A stretch of 11,741 bases of DNA, from positions 1 through 11,741 of the forward strand of contig CAMWLX010000072.1 in the NCBI GenBank assembly GCA_947175225.1, in the 5' to 3' direction. How positions within the stretch are numbered: the first letter of the stretch is position 1; each line of letters opens with the position of its first letter. Source of the stretch: an uncultured Porphyromonadaceae bacterium. Lineage in GTDB: Bacteria > Bacteroidota > Bacteroidia > Bacteroidales > Muribaculaceae. Positions 1 through 6,272 of the stretch are shown here, one piece after another. Under the pieces are notes generated by a model. It saw nothing but the letters and a program-made list of their open reading frames with translations, ran no database searches and had not been told where the DNA came from. The position numbers and the translations under genes were made by a program.

Positions 1-30
1 ATTCGGAATGGATCCATCATGCCGATTCCG

Positions 31-38
31 TAACTTTG
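31..38 (+). promoter_or_regulatory. candidate -7 box of copy-1 membrane-pair operon
   Basis: TAACTTTG matches the Bacteroidota -7 consensus TAnnTTTG. No TTG lies 19-21 bp upstream, so the -33 element is poor. A perfect palindrome, ATGGATCCAT (8-17), and a CGGAAT/ATTCCG inverted pair (4-9, 25-30) sit just upstream and could be an operator, but are short. If used, the leader before the ATG at 105 would be about 60 nt, longer than for most genes in this window. Confidence 0.5.
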
Positions 39-104
39 TCACGCAAAGAGCGCGGAGGGGCTGGGAGCGCAGGGATTTATATTCGAAATTTTAAATCAAC
101 GGAT

Positions 105-389
105 ATGAAAGAATGGTTAAAGCGTATTGAAGAATGGTCGAAATGTAACGATGCTGTAGTTGACAGAGACCGGTATTCGATGGGTCTGTTTATATTGGTA
201 TTGGCAGGATTGTGCCTACAGCTTCCCTTGATACTGAACGTAATCATACAGGTCTGTTTTCTGACATGCACTATCCATTTGATATGCCGGTATGTAAAGG
301 GGGGATGCTATCTCCTTGCGCTGCTTAAGGTTGGGCTAATCTTTGCCGTATGTCTTGCGGACAATATGTTTTACTTGAAGATAATCTGA
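105..389 (+). CDS. small three-helix membrane protein A, copy 1 (unknown function)
   Basis: This encodes a 94-residue protein of no family I recognise. A short charged amphipathic N-terminus (MKEWLKRIEEWSK) is followed by hydrophobic stretches at about 26-42, 44-61 and 68-86, suggesting three inner-membrane helices. An in-frame TTG at 36 would add 23 residues, but it lies inside the TAACTTTG promoter box. The paralogue at 6916-7209 begins with the equivalent residues (MAAWIKRILEWSK), so ATG 105 is chosen. Rather over half of the residues match that paralogue, including YSMGLFILVL, QLPLI and NVIIQ. It is followed after 17 nt by membrane protein B (407-712), and the pair recurs together at 6916-7513, so the two products probably act together, perhaps as a complex (inference). 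A role in transport, immunity or stress cannot be told from the sequence. Confidence 0.75.
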   Translation: MKEWLKRIEEWSKCNDAVVDRDRYSMGLFILVLAGLCLQLPLILNVIIQVCFLTCTIHLICRYVKGGCYLLALLKVGLIFAVCLADNMFYLKII

Positions 390-406
390 CATAATACAAA
401 TTACTT

Positions 407-712
407 ATGAGACTTCGTGATATTATATCTTCAATCCGCCTGCCATATCGTAAGGTGATGTACGTGGTAATGTTTTGTGGCGTTATATCCCTTTATGTAA
501 CCGACTGGTTGCCATTCTCGTATTACTTTATAAAATACATATCACTATCTATTTTGTTGACGGTTGTGCTGTATTTTTGTTTCTGGATGTATAAGGCAGG
601 CTATAAAAAGCAATCTATGCTGATGGCAATAGTTGGCGTTGCATTATTTGCGATAGCGATAGTAATCTTTAAATGGGCTTATGACGGACTCTCTGGATTA
701 GGCTACCAATAG
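407..712 (+). CDS. small three-helix membrane protein B, copy 1 (unknown function)
   Basis: This encodes a 101-residue, strongly hydrophobic protein of unrecognised family. Helices are predicted by eye at about 16-33, 40-60 and 69-90, with a basic loop (KAGYKK, about 63-68) between the second and third. The positive-inside rule would put that loop in the cytoplasm. The N-terminus (MRLRDIISSIRLPYRKV) is basic and also likely cytoplasmic. It lies 17 nt after membrane protein A and is presumably co-transcribed. The paralogue at 7223-7513 shares about half its residues, including IKYI/LKYI, LSILL, YKAGYKK and FKWA, but lacks the last few residues (DGLSGLGYQ-like tail). The gene converges on the ATPase gene ending at 732, with only 19 bp between and no clear terminator hairpin. 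Confidence 0.75.
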   Translation: MRLRDIISSIRLPYRKVMYVVMFCGVISLYVTDWLPFSYYFIKYISLSILLTVVLYFCFWMYKAGYKKQSMLMAIVGVALFAIAIVIFKWAYDGLSGLGYQ

Positions 713-731
713 TCGGTACCCTTTCAATGAG

Positions 732-2294
732 TCATGATTCAATCTTCCAGCCTTCGATTCGGCGTGTCTGAGAGGAGAATTTGACTCCGATTTTGAAGAG
801 CTTGCGCCTGTCGGTAGCAAACTTACGTGAATATTGCTTCTCGTCGATCTGGTGTAGGGCCTGTTCGGGCGTTCCGTCGTATTTCAGTTCTATGACATAG
901 ATGAAACCGGAGGTTTCGATAAGCAAGTCTATACTTCCGTCGGAGGTATGCACCTCCGCTTTGGCATCGATGCCTATCAGGGTCATAAGTATGTAGAATG
1001 CGTTGTGGAAATTATTCTCGTTGTCCATCTTGAGATCATAGGGGATTCCGGCGAAAAATGCGTCGAGATCCTTCATCATGATCTCCGGCTCTCCGTCCTG
1101 GATCGCGTAGACAATGTCCTCCACTACAGCTGCAGCTTCTCTCCGCTTGGTCTTGACATAGTATTTCAGCAGATCGTTGAAGAGAGCTTTTGTTACTTCC
1201 TCATTTGGGACTTTCAAGCGGACGGTGTCAGTGCCAAGATCATATTCCGACATAGTAAGATATCCCGTCTGATACAAGAGTGCCGTAGGGTCTGCGTTGA
1301 GCAGGTCAAGTCCGGCGAGTCGCCTGAGCCTCCATCGAGCATTGAGGATACGCTCCAGATCCACGTCTGCGTCACGCAGGGCTTCCGCTATGATTGTTGG
1401 AGCCCCGGTGTCTGCCCAATAGTCACCGAGACGCAGCTCCTGCATGGCCTTTAGGATGGACCATGGATTGTAGATGTCGCTTCCTTCGGGGGCGAAACGA
1501 TAACCGTCATAGTTCTTTTTCAGCCGTCCGCTCATATCCTCATACGAGATCTTGTATTTCTTAGCGAGCCTTGAGATTCCTATCTGGAAATTGTCGAGCA
1601 GCTCCGGTTCCGTGATTCCGCATATGTCGGCGAATTCGTCGGAGAATGAGATATCCGAGAGATTGTTAAGGTCGGAGAAGACACTGAGTTTGCTGAAGCG
1701 GCTGATCCCGGTCAGGAGGACGAGTCGGATATGCTCTGCAGCGCTCTTAAGGTTGGAGTATATGGAAGCGAGCTTTGTACGGTAATGTTCGAAGTTGTCT
1801 GATTTCCTGAGGTTTCCTGAGAGGGGCTTGTCATATTCGTCGACGAGGATGACCACCTGCCGTCCGGTCTTCTCGTGCGCTGCCTCTATGATGTTGCGGA
1901 ACCTCGTAGATAGATTCTCCGCCTTCCGCTGTATTCCGTATCGTTCCTCCCATTTCAAGAAGAGGTTATCCAGTATTTCGTCAAGTATTCCCTGCTCGGC
2001 AAATTTGTCTGTGTTGAGGTCAATATACAGCACTGGGTACGGCTCCCATTTCCAGTCAGTGGAGGCGATGTAGAGATCCTTAAAAAGTTCGCGTTTGCCT
2101 TCGAAGAAATATCGGAGTGTGGACAAGAAGAGACTCTTGCCGAATCGTCGGGGACGGGCAAGAAAGTAGTATTTCGTACCGGAATTTACAATCCTGTCGA
2201 TATAAAGGGTCTTGTCGATATATAAACATTTACCCTCACGCAGCGACCTGAAATCCTGGTCGCCGATTGCGTATTTCACCTTCGTCTCTTCCAT
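732..2294 (-). CDS. AAA-ATPase_like / PDDEXK_9 nuclease-like protein, copy 1
   Basis: This 520-residue protein has the architecture AAA-ATPase_like (PF09820) followed by PDDEXK_9 (PF08011, formerly DUF1703), and is full length for that family. The P-loop is ARPRRFGKS at 46-54; the family carries Arg where classical Walker A motifs have the first Gly. A Walker B-like strand VVILVDEYD lies at 147-155, and LTGISRF and YDGYRF follow. The C-terminal domain shows the PD-(D/E)xK pattern: Glu447, Asp456 (GSIDLL) and Glu469-x-Lys471 (VIELKYD). This implies ATP binding and possible DNA cleavage, but no reaction or biological role is proven for the family, which often occurs in many copies per Bacteroidota genome. 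Its closest visible relative is the divergent neighbour at 2557-4116, with roughly two-thirds of residues shared. A housekeeping promoter ends 16 nt before the ATG, and no Shine-Dalgarno sequence is present. Confidence 0.93.
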   Translation of the reverse strand: MEETKVKYAIGDQDFRSLREGKCLYIDKTLYIDRIVNSGTKYYFLARPRRFGKSLFLSTLRYFFEGKRELFKDLYIASTDWKWEPYPVLYIDLNTDKFAEQGILDEILDNLFLKWEERYGIQRKAENLSTRFRNIIEAAHEKTGRQVVILVDEYDKPLSGNLRKSDNFEHYRTKLASIYSNLKSAAEHIRLVLLTGISRFSKLSVFSDLNNLSDISFSDEFADICGITEPELLDNFQIGISRLAKKYKISYEDMSGRLKKNYDGYRFAPEGSDIYNPWSILKAMQELRLGDYWADTGAPTIIAEALRDADVDLERILNARWRLRRLAGLDLLNADPTALLYQTGYLTMSEYDLGTDTVRLKVPNEEVTKALFNDLLKYYVKTKRREAAAVVEDIVYAIQDGEPEIMMKDLDAFFAGIPYDLKMDNENNFHNAFYILMTLIGIDAKAEVHTSDGSIDLLIETSGFIYVIELKYDGTPEQALHQIDEKQYSRKFATDRRKLFKIGVKFSSQTRRIEGWKIES

Positions 2295-2310
2295 AACTCA
2301 CAATTTCTTG

Positions 2311-2341
2311 CAAAGATAATGCTTTTATGTCGGTTGTGCAA
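2311..2341 (-). promoter_or_regulatory. housekeeping promoter of ATPase copy 1
   Basis: Read on the minus strand: TTG (2341-2339), exactly 20 bp, then TATCTTTG (2318-2311). This is a full match to the Bacteroidota -33/-7 pattern. The -7 box ends 16 nt before the ATG at 2294, implying a leader of only about 10 nt. Confidence 0.8.
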
Positions 2342-2487
2342 CTTAAAATGAGTTTTACGAACTTCTGTACTGAAAGGATTTAGTTCGATTGAGTCTGCCA
2401 ACAGTGTCAGCCATTCTGTCATGGATACCATAATCAAACCCAGCGTGAGAATCTGAACCGACTTAGATGAAATGGCAGTGTCCATAT

Positions 2488-2504
2488 ATAAGACGATGTC
2501 TTAT
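2488..2504. promoter_or_regulatory. perfect 7-3-7 dyad, candidate operator
   Basis: ATAAGAC, GAT, GTCTTAT: perfect 7-bp arms around a 3-bp centre. It lies two bases upstream of the -33 TTTG (2507-2510) of the ATPase copy 2 promoter, a position suited to a dimeric regulator. The spacer is too short for a stable RNA hairpin, and the site would lie upstream of the transcription start, so DNA binding is the likelier role. The rest of the divergent intergenic region (2342-2487) shows nothing I recognise, and I see no equivalent dyad by the copy 1 promoter. Confidence 0.45.
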
Positions 2505-2506
2505 TA

Positions 2507-2538
2507 TTTGCAGATGTGTCAGAAAATCATTAACTTTG
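2507..2538 (+). promoter_or_regulatory. housekeeping promoter of ATPase copy 2
   Basis: TTTG (2507-2510), exactly 20 bp, then TAACTTTG (2531-2538). The -7 box ends 18 nt before the ATG at 2557, again giving a near-leaderless transcript. Confidence 0.82.
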
Positions 2539-2556
2539 TGAAAAAATGGGAAAATC

Positions 2557-4116
2557 ATGGAAGATATGGAGAGATATGCCATAGGCCAGCAGGACTTCAA
2601 GACCCTGCGGAAAGACGATGCCTTTTATATTGATAAGACAGCTTTTGTCTATAAGATAGCCCGAAGCAAATCTAAATACTATTTTCTGGCTCGTCCACGC
2701 CGCTTCGGGAAGAGCCTCTTCCTTTCCACCCTTAAGTATTTCTTCGAGGGTCAACGCGAACTCTTCAAAGGTCTATATATCGACTCCATCGACTGGAATT
2801 GGGAAGCAAGTCCCGTTCTGCACCTTGACCTGAACACCGACAGCTTTTCCGAATCCGGAATGCTGCCGAGTGTATTGGAGAAGCAATTCAGAGGATGGGA
2901 GGAGAAATATGGAATTGAAGTAATAGATCTGTCATATTCGCAGCGCTTCGGCACAATCATCGAGAAAGCCCATGAGAAGACAGGCAGGCAGGTAGTAATA
3001 CTTGTTGATGAATACGACAAACCCCTCGTCAACAATCTCAAGAACACCGAAAACTTTGAGCATTACCGTACCCAACTCGCAAGTATATACTCCAACTTTA
3101 AGAGCTCTGCGGAGCATATCCGGTTAGTGTTCCTGACCGGAGTCAGTCGCTTCAGCAAGCTGAGCGTTTTCTCTGACCTCAATAATCTCGACGACATTAC
3201 ATTCGAGGATGCATATGCAGATATATGCGGCATCACGGAGAAGGAAATGCTTGAGAACCTCCATGAGGGCATCCGTGCCCTGGCGGCGAAGCGAAAGGAG
3301 GATTTCACGAAGACCTGCGCCATGCTTAAGCTTAACTATGACGGCTACCGCTTCACTCCTGAAGGAAGCGACATCTATAATCCTTGGTCTGTGCTGAGCT
3401 GCCTGAAGAAGGAACGTATAGGAGCCCATTGGAACTTGACTGGGACCGCGACTGTTGTCGCAGAGGCTCTTCGCGACGCAGATGTTGACATTGAGAGAAC
3501 CCTCAGTGCTCGCTGGGATCTCGATGACCTGGCTGGCCTTGATCTCCTTAACGCCGACCCAACCGCTCTCCTCTACCAGGCTGGCTACCTCACCATTGCA
3601 GACTATGACGAGGATTCCAATTCAGTGCGTTTGAAGGTACCTAACGAGGAGGTCAGGAAAGGACTGTTCAAGAACCTGCTTGAGGTTTATCTCAAACCGA
3701 AGAGTGGTACGGTGAAGAGTATCCTCGACGGCATAAGGGAGGGTATAGACACAGGGAATCCTGAGGAGATGATGAAGAGTCTTGACGCCTATTTCGCAGG
3801 CATTCCCTACGATCTGAAGGTGGAAAACGAGAACAACTTCCACAACATCTTCTATGTGCTCGCGACCCTCATTGGCATGGACGCGAAGGCAGAAGTACAT
3901 ACCTCCAACGGCCGCATAGACCTTCTGATAGAGACTCCTAAATACATCTACGTTATCGAACTGAAATACGACGGAACTCCCGACGAGGCATTGCGCCAGA
4001 TAGATGAGAAGGGCTACGCCCGCCAGTTCGCCACCGACTCTCGCCGACTTTTCCGCATAGGTGTCAATTTTTCTTCTGAGACACGCCGAATTGAGAGCTG
4101 GAAGATCGAAGAATGA
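2557..4116 (+). CDS. AAA-ATPase_like / PDDEXK_9 nuclease-like protein, copy 2
   Basis: This 519-residue paralogue of the divergent gene at 732-2294 has the same two domains. The P-loop ARPRRFGKS is at 45-53, with a VVILVDEYD Walker B-like strand near 146-154. FLTGVSRF and YDGYRF are conserved. The C-terminal nuclease-like fold carries Glu446, Asp455 (GRIDLL) and Glu468-x-Lys470 (VIELKYD). All presumed catalytic residues are intact in both copies, so neither looks like a decayed duplicate. The start MEDMERYAIGQQDF aligns with MEETKVKYAIGDQDF of copy 1. An earlier ATG at 2546 is out of frame. Nucleotide identity in the P-loop region is by eye only about three-quarters, so the duplication is not recent, or the copies were acquired separately. 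It converges on the MATE gene with 46 bp between the stop codons. The cellular role is unknown. Confidence 0.93.
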   Translation: MEDMERYAIGQQDFKTLRKDDAFYIDKTAFVYKIARSKSKYYFLARPRRFGKSLFLSTLKYFFEGQRELFKGLYIDSIDWNWEASPVLHLDLNTDSFSESGMLPSVLEKQFRGWEEKYGIEVIDLSYSQRFGTIIEKAHEKTGRQVVILVDEYDKPLVNNLKNTENFEHYRTQLASIYSNFKSSAEHIRLVFLTGVSRFSKLSVFSDLNNLDDITFEDAYADICGITEKEMLENLHEGIRALAAKRKEDFTKTCAMLKLNYDGYRFTPEGSDIYNPWSVLSCLKKERIGAHWNLTGTATVVAEALRDADVDIERTLSARWDLDDLAGLDLLNADPTALLYQAGYLTIADYDEDSNSVRLKVPNEEVRKGLFKNLLEVYLKPKSGTVKSILDGIREGIDTGNPEEMMKSLDAYFAGIPYDLKVENENNFHNIFYVLATLIGMDAKAEVHTSNGRIDLLIETPKYIYVIELKYDGTPDEALRQIDEKGYARQFATDSRRLFRIGVNFSSETRRIESWKIEE

Positions 4117-4162
4117 CTTATCTTGATGTGAAGTTGCAGTCGGTAGGATATAAATCGAGCTT

Positions 4163-5494
4163 TTATGCATGTTTTGCGACTCTTCCGGATAGGATTATCA
4201 GGAAGGTGCAGAGCTCTGAGGCGGGGATGGCAGCCCACATTCCCCAGGAGGGGAAGAGCGATGGGAGGAGGAAGAATAGTGGGACCAGCAAGATGACGCC
4301 GCGCAGTAGGGTATAGGTCATTGCCCTTGCTGCCTTTCCCATACTCTGATAGTAGCCGATATAGGCTATATTCAGGGCGAAGAATATGGCGCAGAAAGAG
4401 AATATAGGCAGACCTCTTGTAGCCAGCGAGCCGGCTTCTGAATCTATGGGAATGAAGAGGCTTACAATTTCTCCTGAAAGGAAAAATATGCTTACGGTAA
4501 CAATCGCTCCGCATAGAAGTGCTACGCGTAGGCTCAGTCGGAATGCGGCTGTGACCCTATCGTCGGCATGGTTGCCGAAATTATAGCTGATTATAGGCTG
4601 GGCAGATTGCGCCACGGCATTGCTCATCATGAACATAAGAGGGAAGAGATAGCAGGCGATGCTGTAGGCTGCCACCCCGGCATCGCCGAAATAGCGCATG
4701 AAGATGAAGTTGCCGGTAAGCATCATGACGGACATGGCTATCTCTGTGATGAAGGAGGCGGAGCCCACAGCCATTGTCTTCATGATATTTTTGCGGAAAT
4801 CAGTGAAATCTGCCACGAGCTTTATTACATATGGCTTATGGAAATAGGCTATGGCCATCAGTCCACCGACAGCAATGCTTCCCGCAGTGGCTATAGCTGC
4901 ACCTTTCACGCCCATTCCGCAGGGGAATATGAGGATGTAGTCGCCGATTATGTTCAGGACAGCAGGAACGATGTTGATCATCATGGCGTAGTTGGGAGAT
5001 CCGTCGAGACGTATCGTCATCATTCCGATACAGCTCCAGACGAGGAAGAGTATGCCGGGCATGAGCCAGCAGAGATAGTCTATGGCAAGAGGCATCAGAT
5101 GGTCGGAACTGCCGAGAAGCCGTGCGATGGAGGTTGGGAAAATAAGAGTCAGCGCAACAATAAGTGCCATGACGCATGTTCCGGCGAGAAAAGCCTGGGA
5201 GACTACGGCACAGGCCTTCTTTCTTTGATCCTCAGCGAGTGCCATTCCGGCGAGTACAGAGGCTCCGATTCCGAGCATTAGGCCTATGCCTGTGGCCACC
5301 ATGTAGAGGGGCGCTATGATGTTGACGGCGGCAATGCCGTCGGGGCCGACACCGTTGCCGACGAAGATGCCGTCGACGATGGTGATGAGAGCGTTGAAGA
5401 TCATTCCCAAGAGAGTCGGGAAGAATATCTTGCGGAAGAGGAATGGGATTCTTCCGTTTGCGTAGTCGAGACCGGTGGATCTATTGTCGTGCAT
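4163..5494 (-). CDS. MATE-family multidrug/metabolite efflux transporter
   Basis: This 443-residue inner-membrane antiporter has about 12 hydrophobic helices arranged as two related halves. MATE proteins export cationic or amphipathic compounds using a Na+ or H+ gradient. Recognisable features are FFPTLLGMIFNAL...VDGIFVG near 24-46 (Pro26, Asp41, Gly46), the repeated-half segment ITEIAMSVMMLTGNFIF, and QSAQPIISYNFGN. The overall pattern is closest to the MepA-like branch, from memory. Length is normal for the family. The reading frame stays open upstream to 5590, but the extra 32 residues fall in a hairpin-rich leader and a 9-bp repeat, and MHDNRSTGL at 5494 matches where family members normally start. 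The leader before this start is about 145 nt, unlike the neighbours, suggesting post-transcriptional control (inference). The substrate cannot be deduced. Confidence 0.93.
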   Translation of the reverse strand: MHDNRSTGLDYANGRIPFLFRKIFFPTLLGMIFNALITIVDGIFVGNGVGPDGIAAVNIIAPLYMVATGIGLMLGIGASVLAGMALAEDQRKKACAVVSQAFLAGTCVMALIVALTLIFPTSIARLLGSSDHLMPLAIDYLCWLMPGILFLVWSCIGMMTIRLDGSPNYAMMINIVPAVLNIIGDYILIFPCGMGVKGAAIATAGSIAVGGLMAIAYFHKPYVIKLVADFTDFRKNIMKTMAVGSASFITEIAMSVMMLTGNFIFMRYFGDAGVAAYSIACYLFPLMFMMSNAVAQSAQPIISYNFGNHADDRVTAAFRLSLRVALLCGAIVTVSIFFLSGEIVSLFIPIDSEAGSLATRGLPIFSFCAIFFALNIAYIGYYQSMGKAARAMTYTLLRGVILLVPLFFLLPSLFPSWGMWAAIPASELCTFLIILSGRVAKHA

Positions 5495-5506
5495 ATGGTT
5501 GGTTAG

Positions 5507-5541
5507 GAGGTTTAAATGGTTTAAGTAGTTTAAGGGTTTAT
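5507..5541. repeat. 9-bp tandem repeat in the MATE leader
   Basis: On the + strand, units GAGGTTTAA, ATGGTTTAA, GTAGTTTAA and a partial GGGTTTA run back to back with a strict 9-bp period. In the MATE mRNA they read as TTAAAC units ending about a dozen bases before the start codon. Such short tandem repeats can change copy number by slippage, here altering the spacing or structure just upstream of the translation start. Confidence 0.7.
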
Positions 5542-5625
5542 GAGAACATAAACGAATACAGCGACCGGATAAGCTGCTGACCGGGCGCACCCGACATCTT
5601 ATCCAGTCGCTGTAATTCCGATTAC
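5536..5625 (-). promoter_or_regulatory. structured 5' leader of the MATE gene, candidate riboregulator
   Basis: The MATE transcript can fold into a long stem, arms 5598-5618 and 5554-5573, about 20 bp with one bulged base. An inner hairpin CGGG/CCCG lies at 5593-5582. A second hairpin follows, GTTTATG-TTCT-CATAAAC (5553-5536). A competing hairpin GTAAT-CGGA-ATTAC (5625-5612) shares bases with the foot of the long stem, so two exclusive folds are possible. In the minus-strand RNA the one imperfect position of the central stem is a G-U wobble; on the + strand it would be a C-A mismatch. This points to RNA made from the minus strand. No known riboswitch core is recognised. The second hairpin has no U-run, so it is not an ordinary terminator. 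Confidence 0.55.
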
Positions 5626-5645
5626 GGACCCTCTGATGAGTGGTG

Positions 5646-5676
5646 CAAAATTACAAAAAAACCGCGATATATGCAA
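5646..5676 (-). promoter_or_regulatory. housekeeping promoter of the MATE gene
   Basis: Minus strand: TTG (5676-5674), exactly 20 bp, TAATTTTG (5653-5646). Transcription should begin near 5639-5640, leaving about 145 nt before the ATG at 5494. This promoter is back to back with that of the DUF4160 gene. Confidence 0.75.
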
Positions 5677-5707
5677 TAAGATTGGGATGAAAGTTATGAA
5701 TGTTAAA

Positions 5708-5739
5708 TTTGGATTTATGCATGAAACCGATTAACTTTG
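5708..5739 (+). promoter_or_regulatory. housekeeping promoter of the DUF4160 operon
   Basis: TTTG (5708-5711), exactly 20 bp, TAACTTTG (5732-5739). The -7 box ends 16 nt before the ATG at 5756, so the leader is only about 10 nt. Confidence 0.82.
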
Positions 5740-5755
5740 CAGAAAAAACAAAAAG

Positions 5756-6013
5756 ATGCCAGAAATTTGTAGATTCTTCGGAATAATACTTTCTCTTTAT
5801 TGGAGAGACCATAATCCTCCCCACATCCACTTTACATATGGAGATTATGAATGCAGTATCTCTGTCATAGACCGAGTGGTGGATGGAAAAGCGCCTGCTA
5901 AAGTGATCCTGAAGGTCAACCAATGGATCGACCAGCATGAGGACGAGATTCTCTCCATGTGGGAGAGAGCTCAGCGTGGTGAGAAAATTGGAAAGATTGA
6001 ACCATTGAAGTGA
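5756..6013 (+). CDS. DUF4160 protein, likely partner of DUF2442
   Basis: This 85-residue small soluble protein matches DUF4160 (PF13711). Signature residues are the N-terminal MPEICRFFGI, then Tyr15-Trp16-Arg17-Asp18-His19-Asn20-Pro21-Pro22-His23-x-His25 and GDYE (29-32), followed by a helical C-terminus with Trp near 72. The length is normal and it has no signal peptide, so it is probably cytoplasmic. DUF4160 genes very commonly sit next to DUF2442 genes, as here with a 10-nt gap. This recurrent pairing has led to suspicion of a toxin-antitoxin-like module, but I know of no demonstrated activity. The clustered His/Asp/Arg residues could be functional (inference). It is the first gene of a probable three-gene operon with its own strong promoter. 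Confidence 0.9.
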   Translation: MPEICRFFGIILSLYWRDHNPPHIHFTYGDYECSISVIDRVVDGKAPAKVILKVNQWIDQHEDEILSMWERAQRGEKIGKIEPLK

Positions 6014-6023
6014 TTGGTATACT

Positions 6024-6263
6024 ATGCTTAAAGTAAAAGATGTGGATTATTGCGGAGGCTATGTCCTGGAGCTCTTATTCAATAATGGGGTGCGAAAGAC
6101 TGTAGATCTCCTTCCTTTCTTGGAAGGGGAGATTTTCGGTGAATTGAGGGATCTTGATAAATTCATACAGTTTGGCTTGACGCGTATCACTATCGAATGG
6201 GCCAACGGAGCAGACTTTGCCCCGGAATTCCTATATGAAATTGGTCAGCCTGTCTCATGCTGA
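6024..6263 (+). CDS. DUF2442 protein
   Basis: This 79-residue protein matches DUF2442 (PF10387). It has the usual VLELLFNNGVRKTVDL strand pair (14-29), a central LLPFLEGEIFGELRD segment, and the hallmark WANGADFAPEFLYE at 59-72 (Trp59, Gly62, Asp64, Pro67, Glu68). It is cytoplasmic and full length for the stand-alone form. From memory, some DUF2442 proteins elsewhere are fused to a helix-turn-helix domain. That is interesting because the next gene here, 9 nt downstream, encodes a helix-turn-helix protein. Together with DUF4160 it forms a conserved gene pair of unproven function. If the module is toxin-antitoxin-like, which partner would be the antidote is not clear from sequence. Confidence 0.9.
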   Translation: MLKVKDVDYCGGYVLELLFNNGVRKTVDLLPFLEGEIFGELRDLDKFIQFGLTRITIEWANGADFAPEFLYEIGQPVSC

Positions 6264-6272
6264 CAATATAAA

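Noticed and set aside
36..104. In-frame TTG start giving a 117-residue version of membrane protein A
   Set aside because: The TTG is part of the TAACTTTG promoter box, and the paralogue at 6916 starts at the position equal to ATG 105.
948..1454. + strand open frame of 168 codons inside ATPase copy 1
   Set aside because: Antisense shadow of a well-supported PDDEXK_9 domain; no promoter or family match.
2276..2485. Small minus-strand frame across the divergent intergenic region
   Set aside because: It runs through the minus-strand promoter of ATPase copy 1 and overlaps its start in another frame; no family features.
4568..5281. Long + strand open frame (237 codons) opposite the MATE gene
   Set aside because: The product is His/Gly/Glu-rich with no recognisable fold, and it is the antisense shadow of a clear transporter.
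5507..5541. 9-bp repeats as a CRISPR-like array
   Set aside because: Units are contiguous with no spacers and far too short.
5536..5553. GTTTATG-TTCT-CATAAAC hairpin as an intrinsic terminator
   Set aside because: It is AT-rich and is followed by CCCTTAAAC rather than a U-run in the MATE transcript.
5495..5590. N-terminal extension of the MATE protein by 32 residues
   Set aside because: It falls in the hairpin and 9-bp repeat region, is not transporter-like, and the family normally begins close to the ATG at 5494.
5621..5640. Similarity of CUCAUCAGAGGG in the MATE leader to the start of SAM-I riboswitches
   Set aside because: The conserved SAM-I core that should follow (GAUGAAGCCCGGCAACC-like) is absent.
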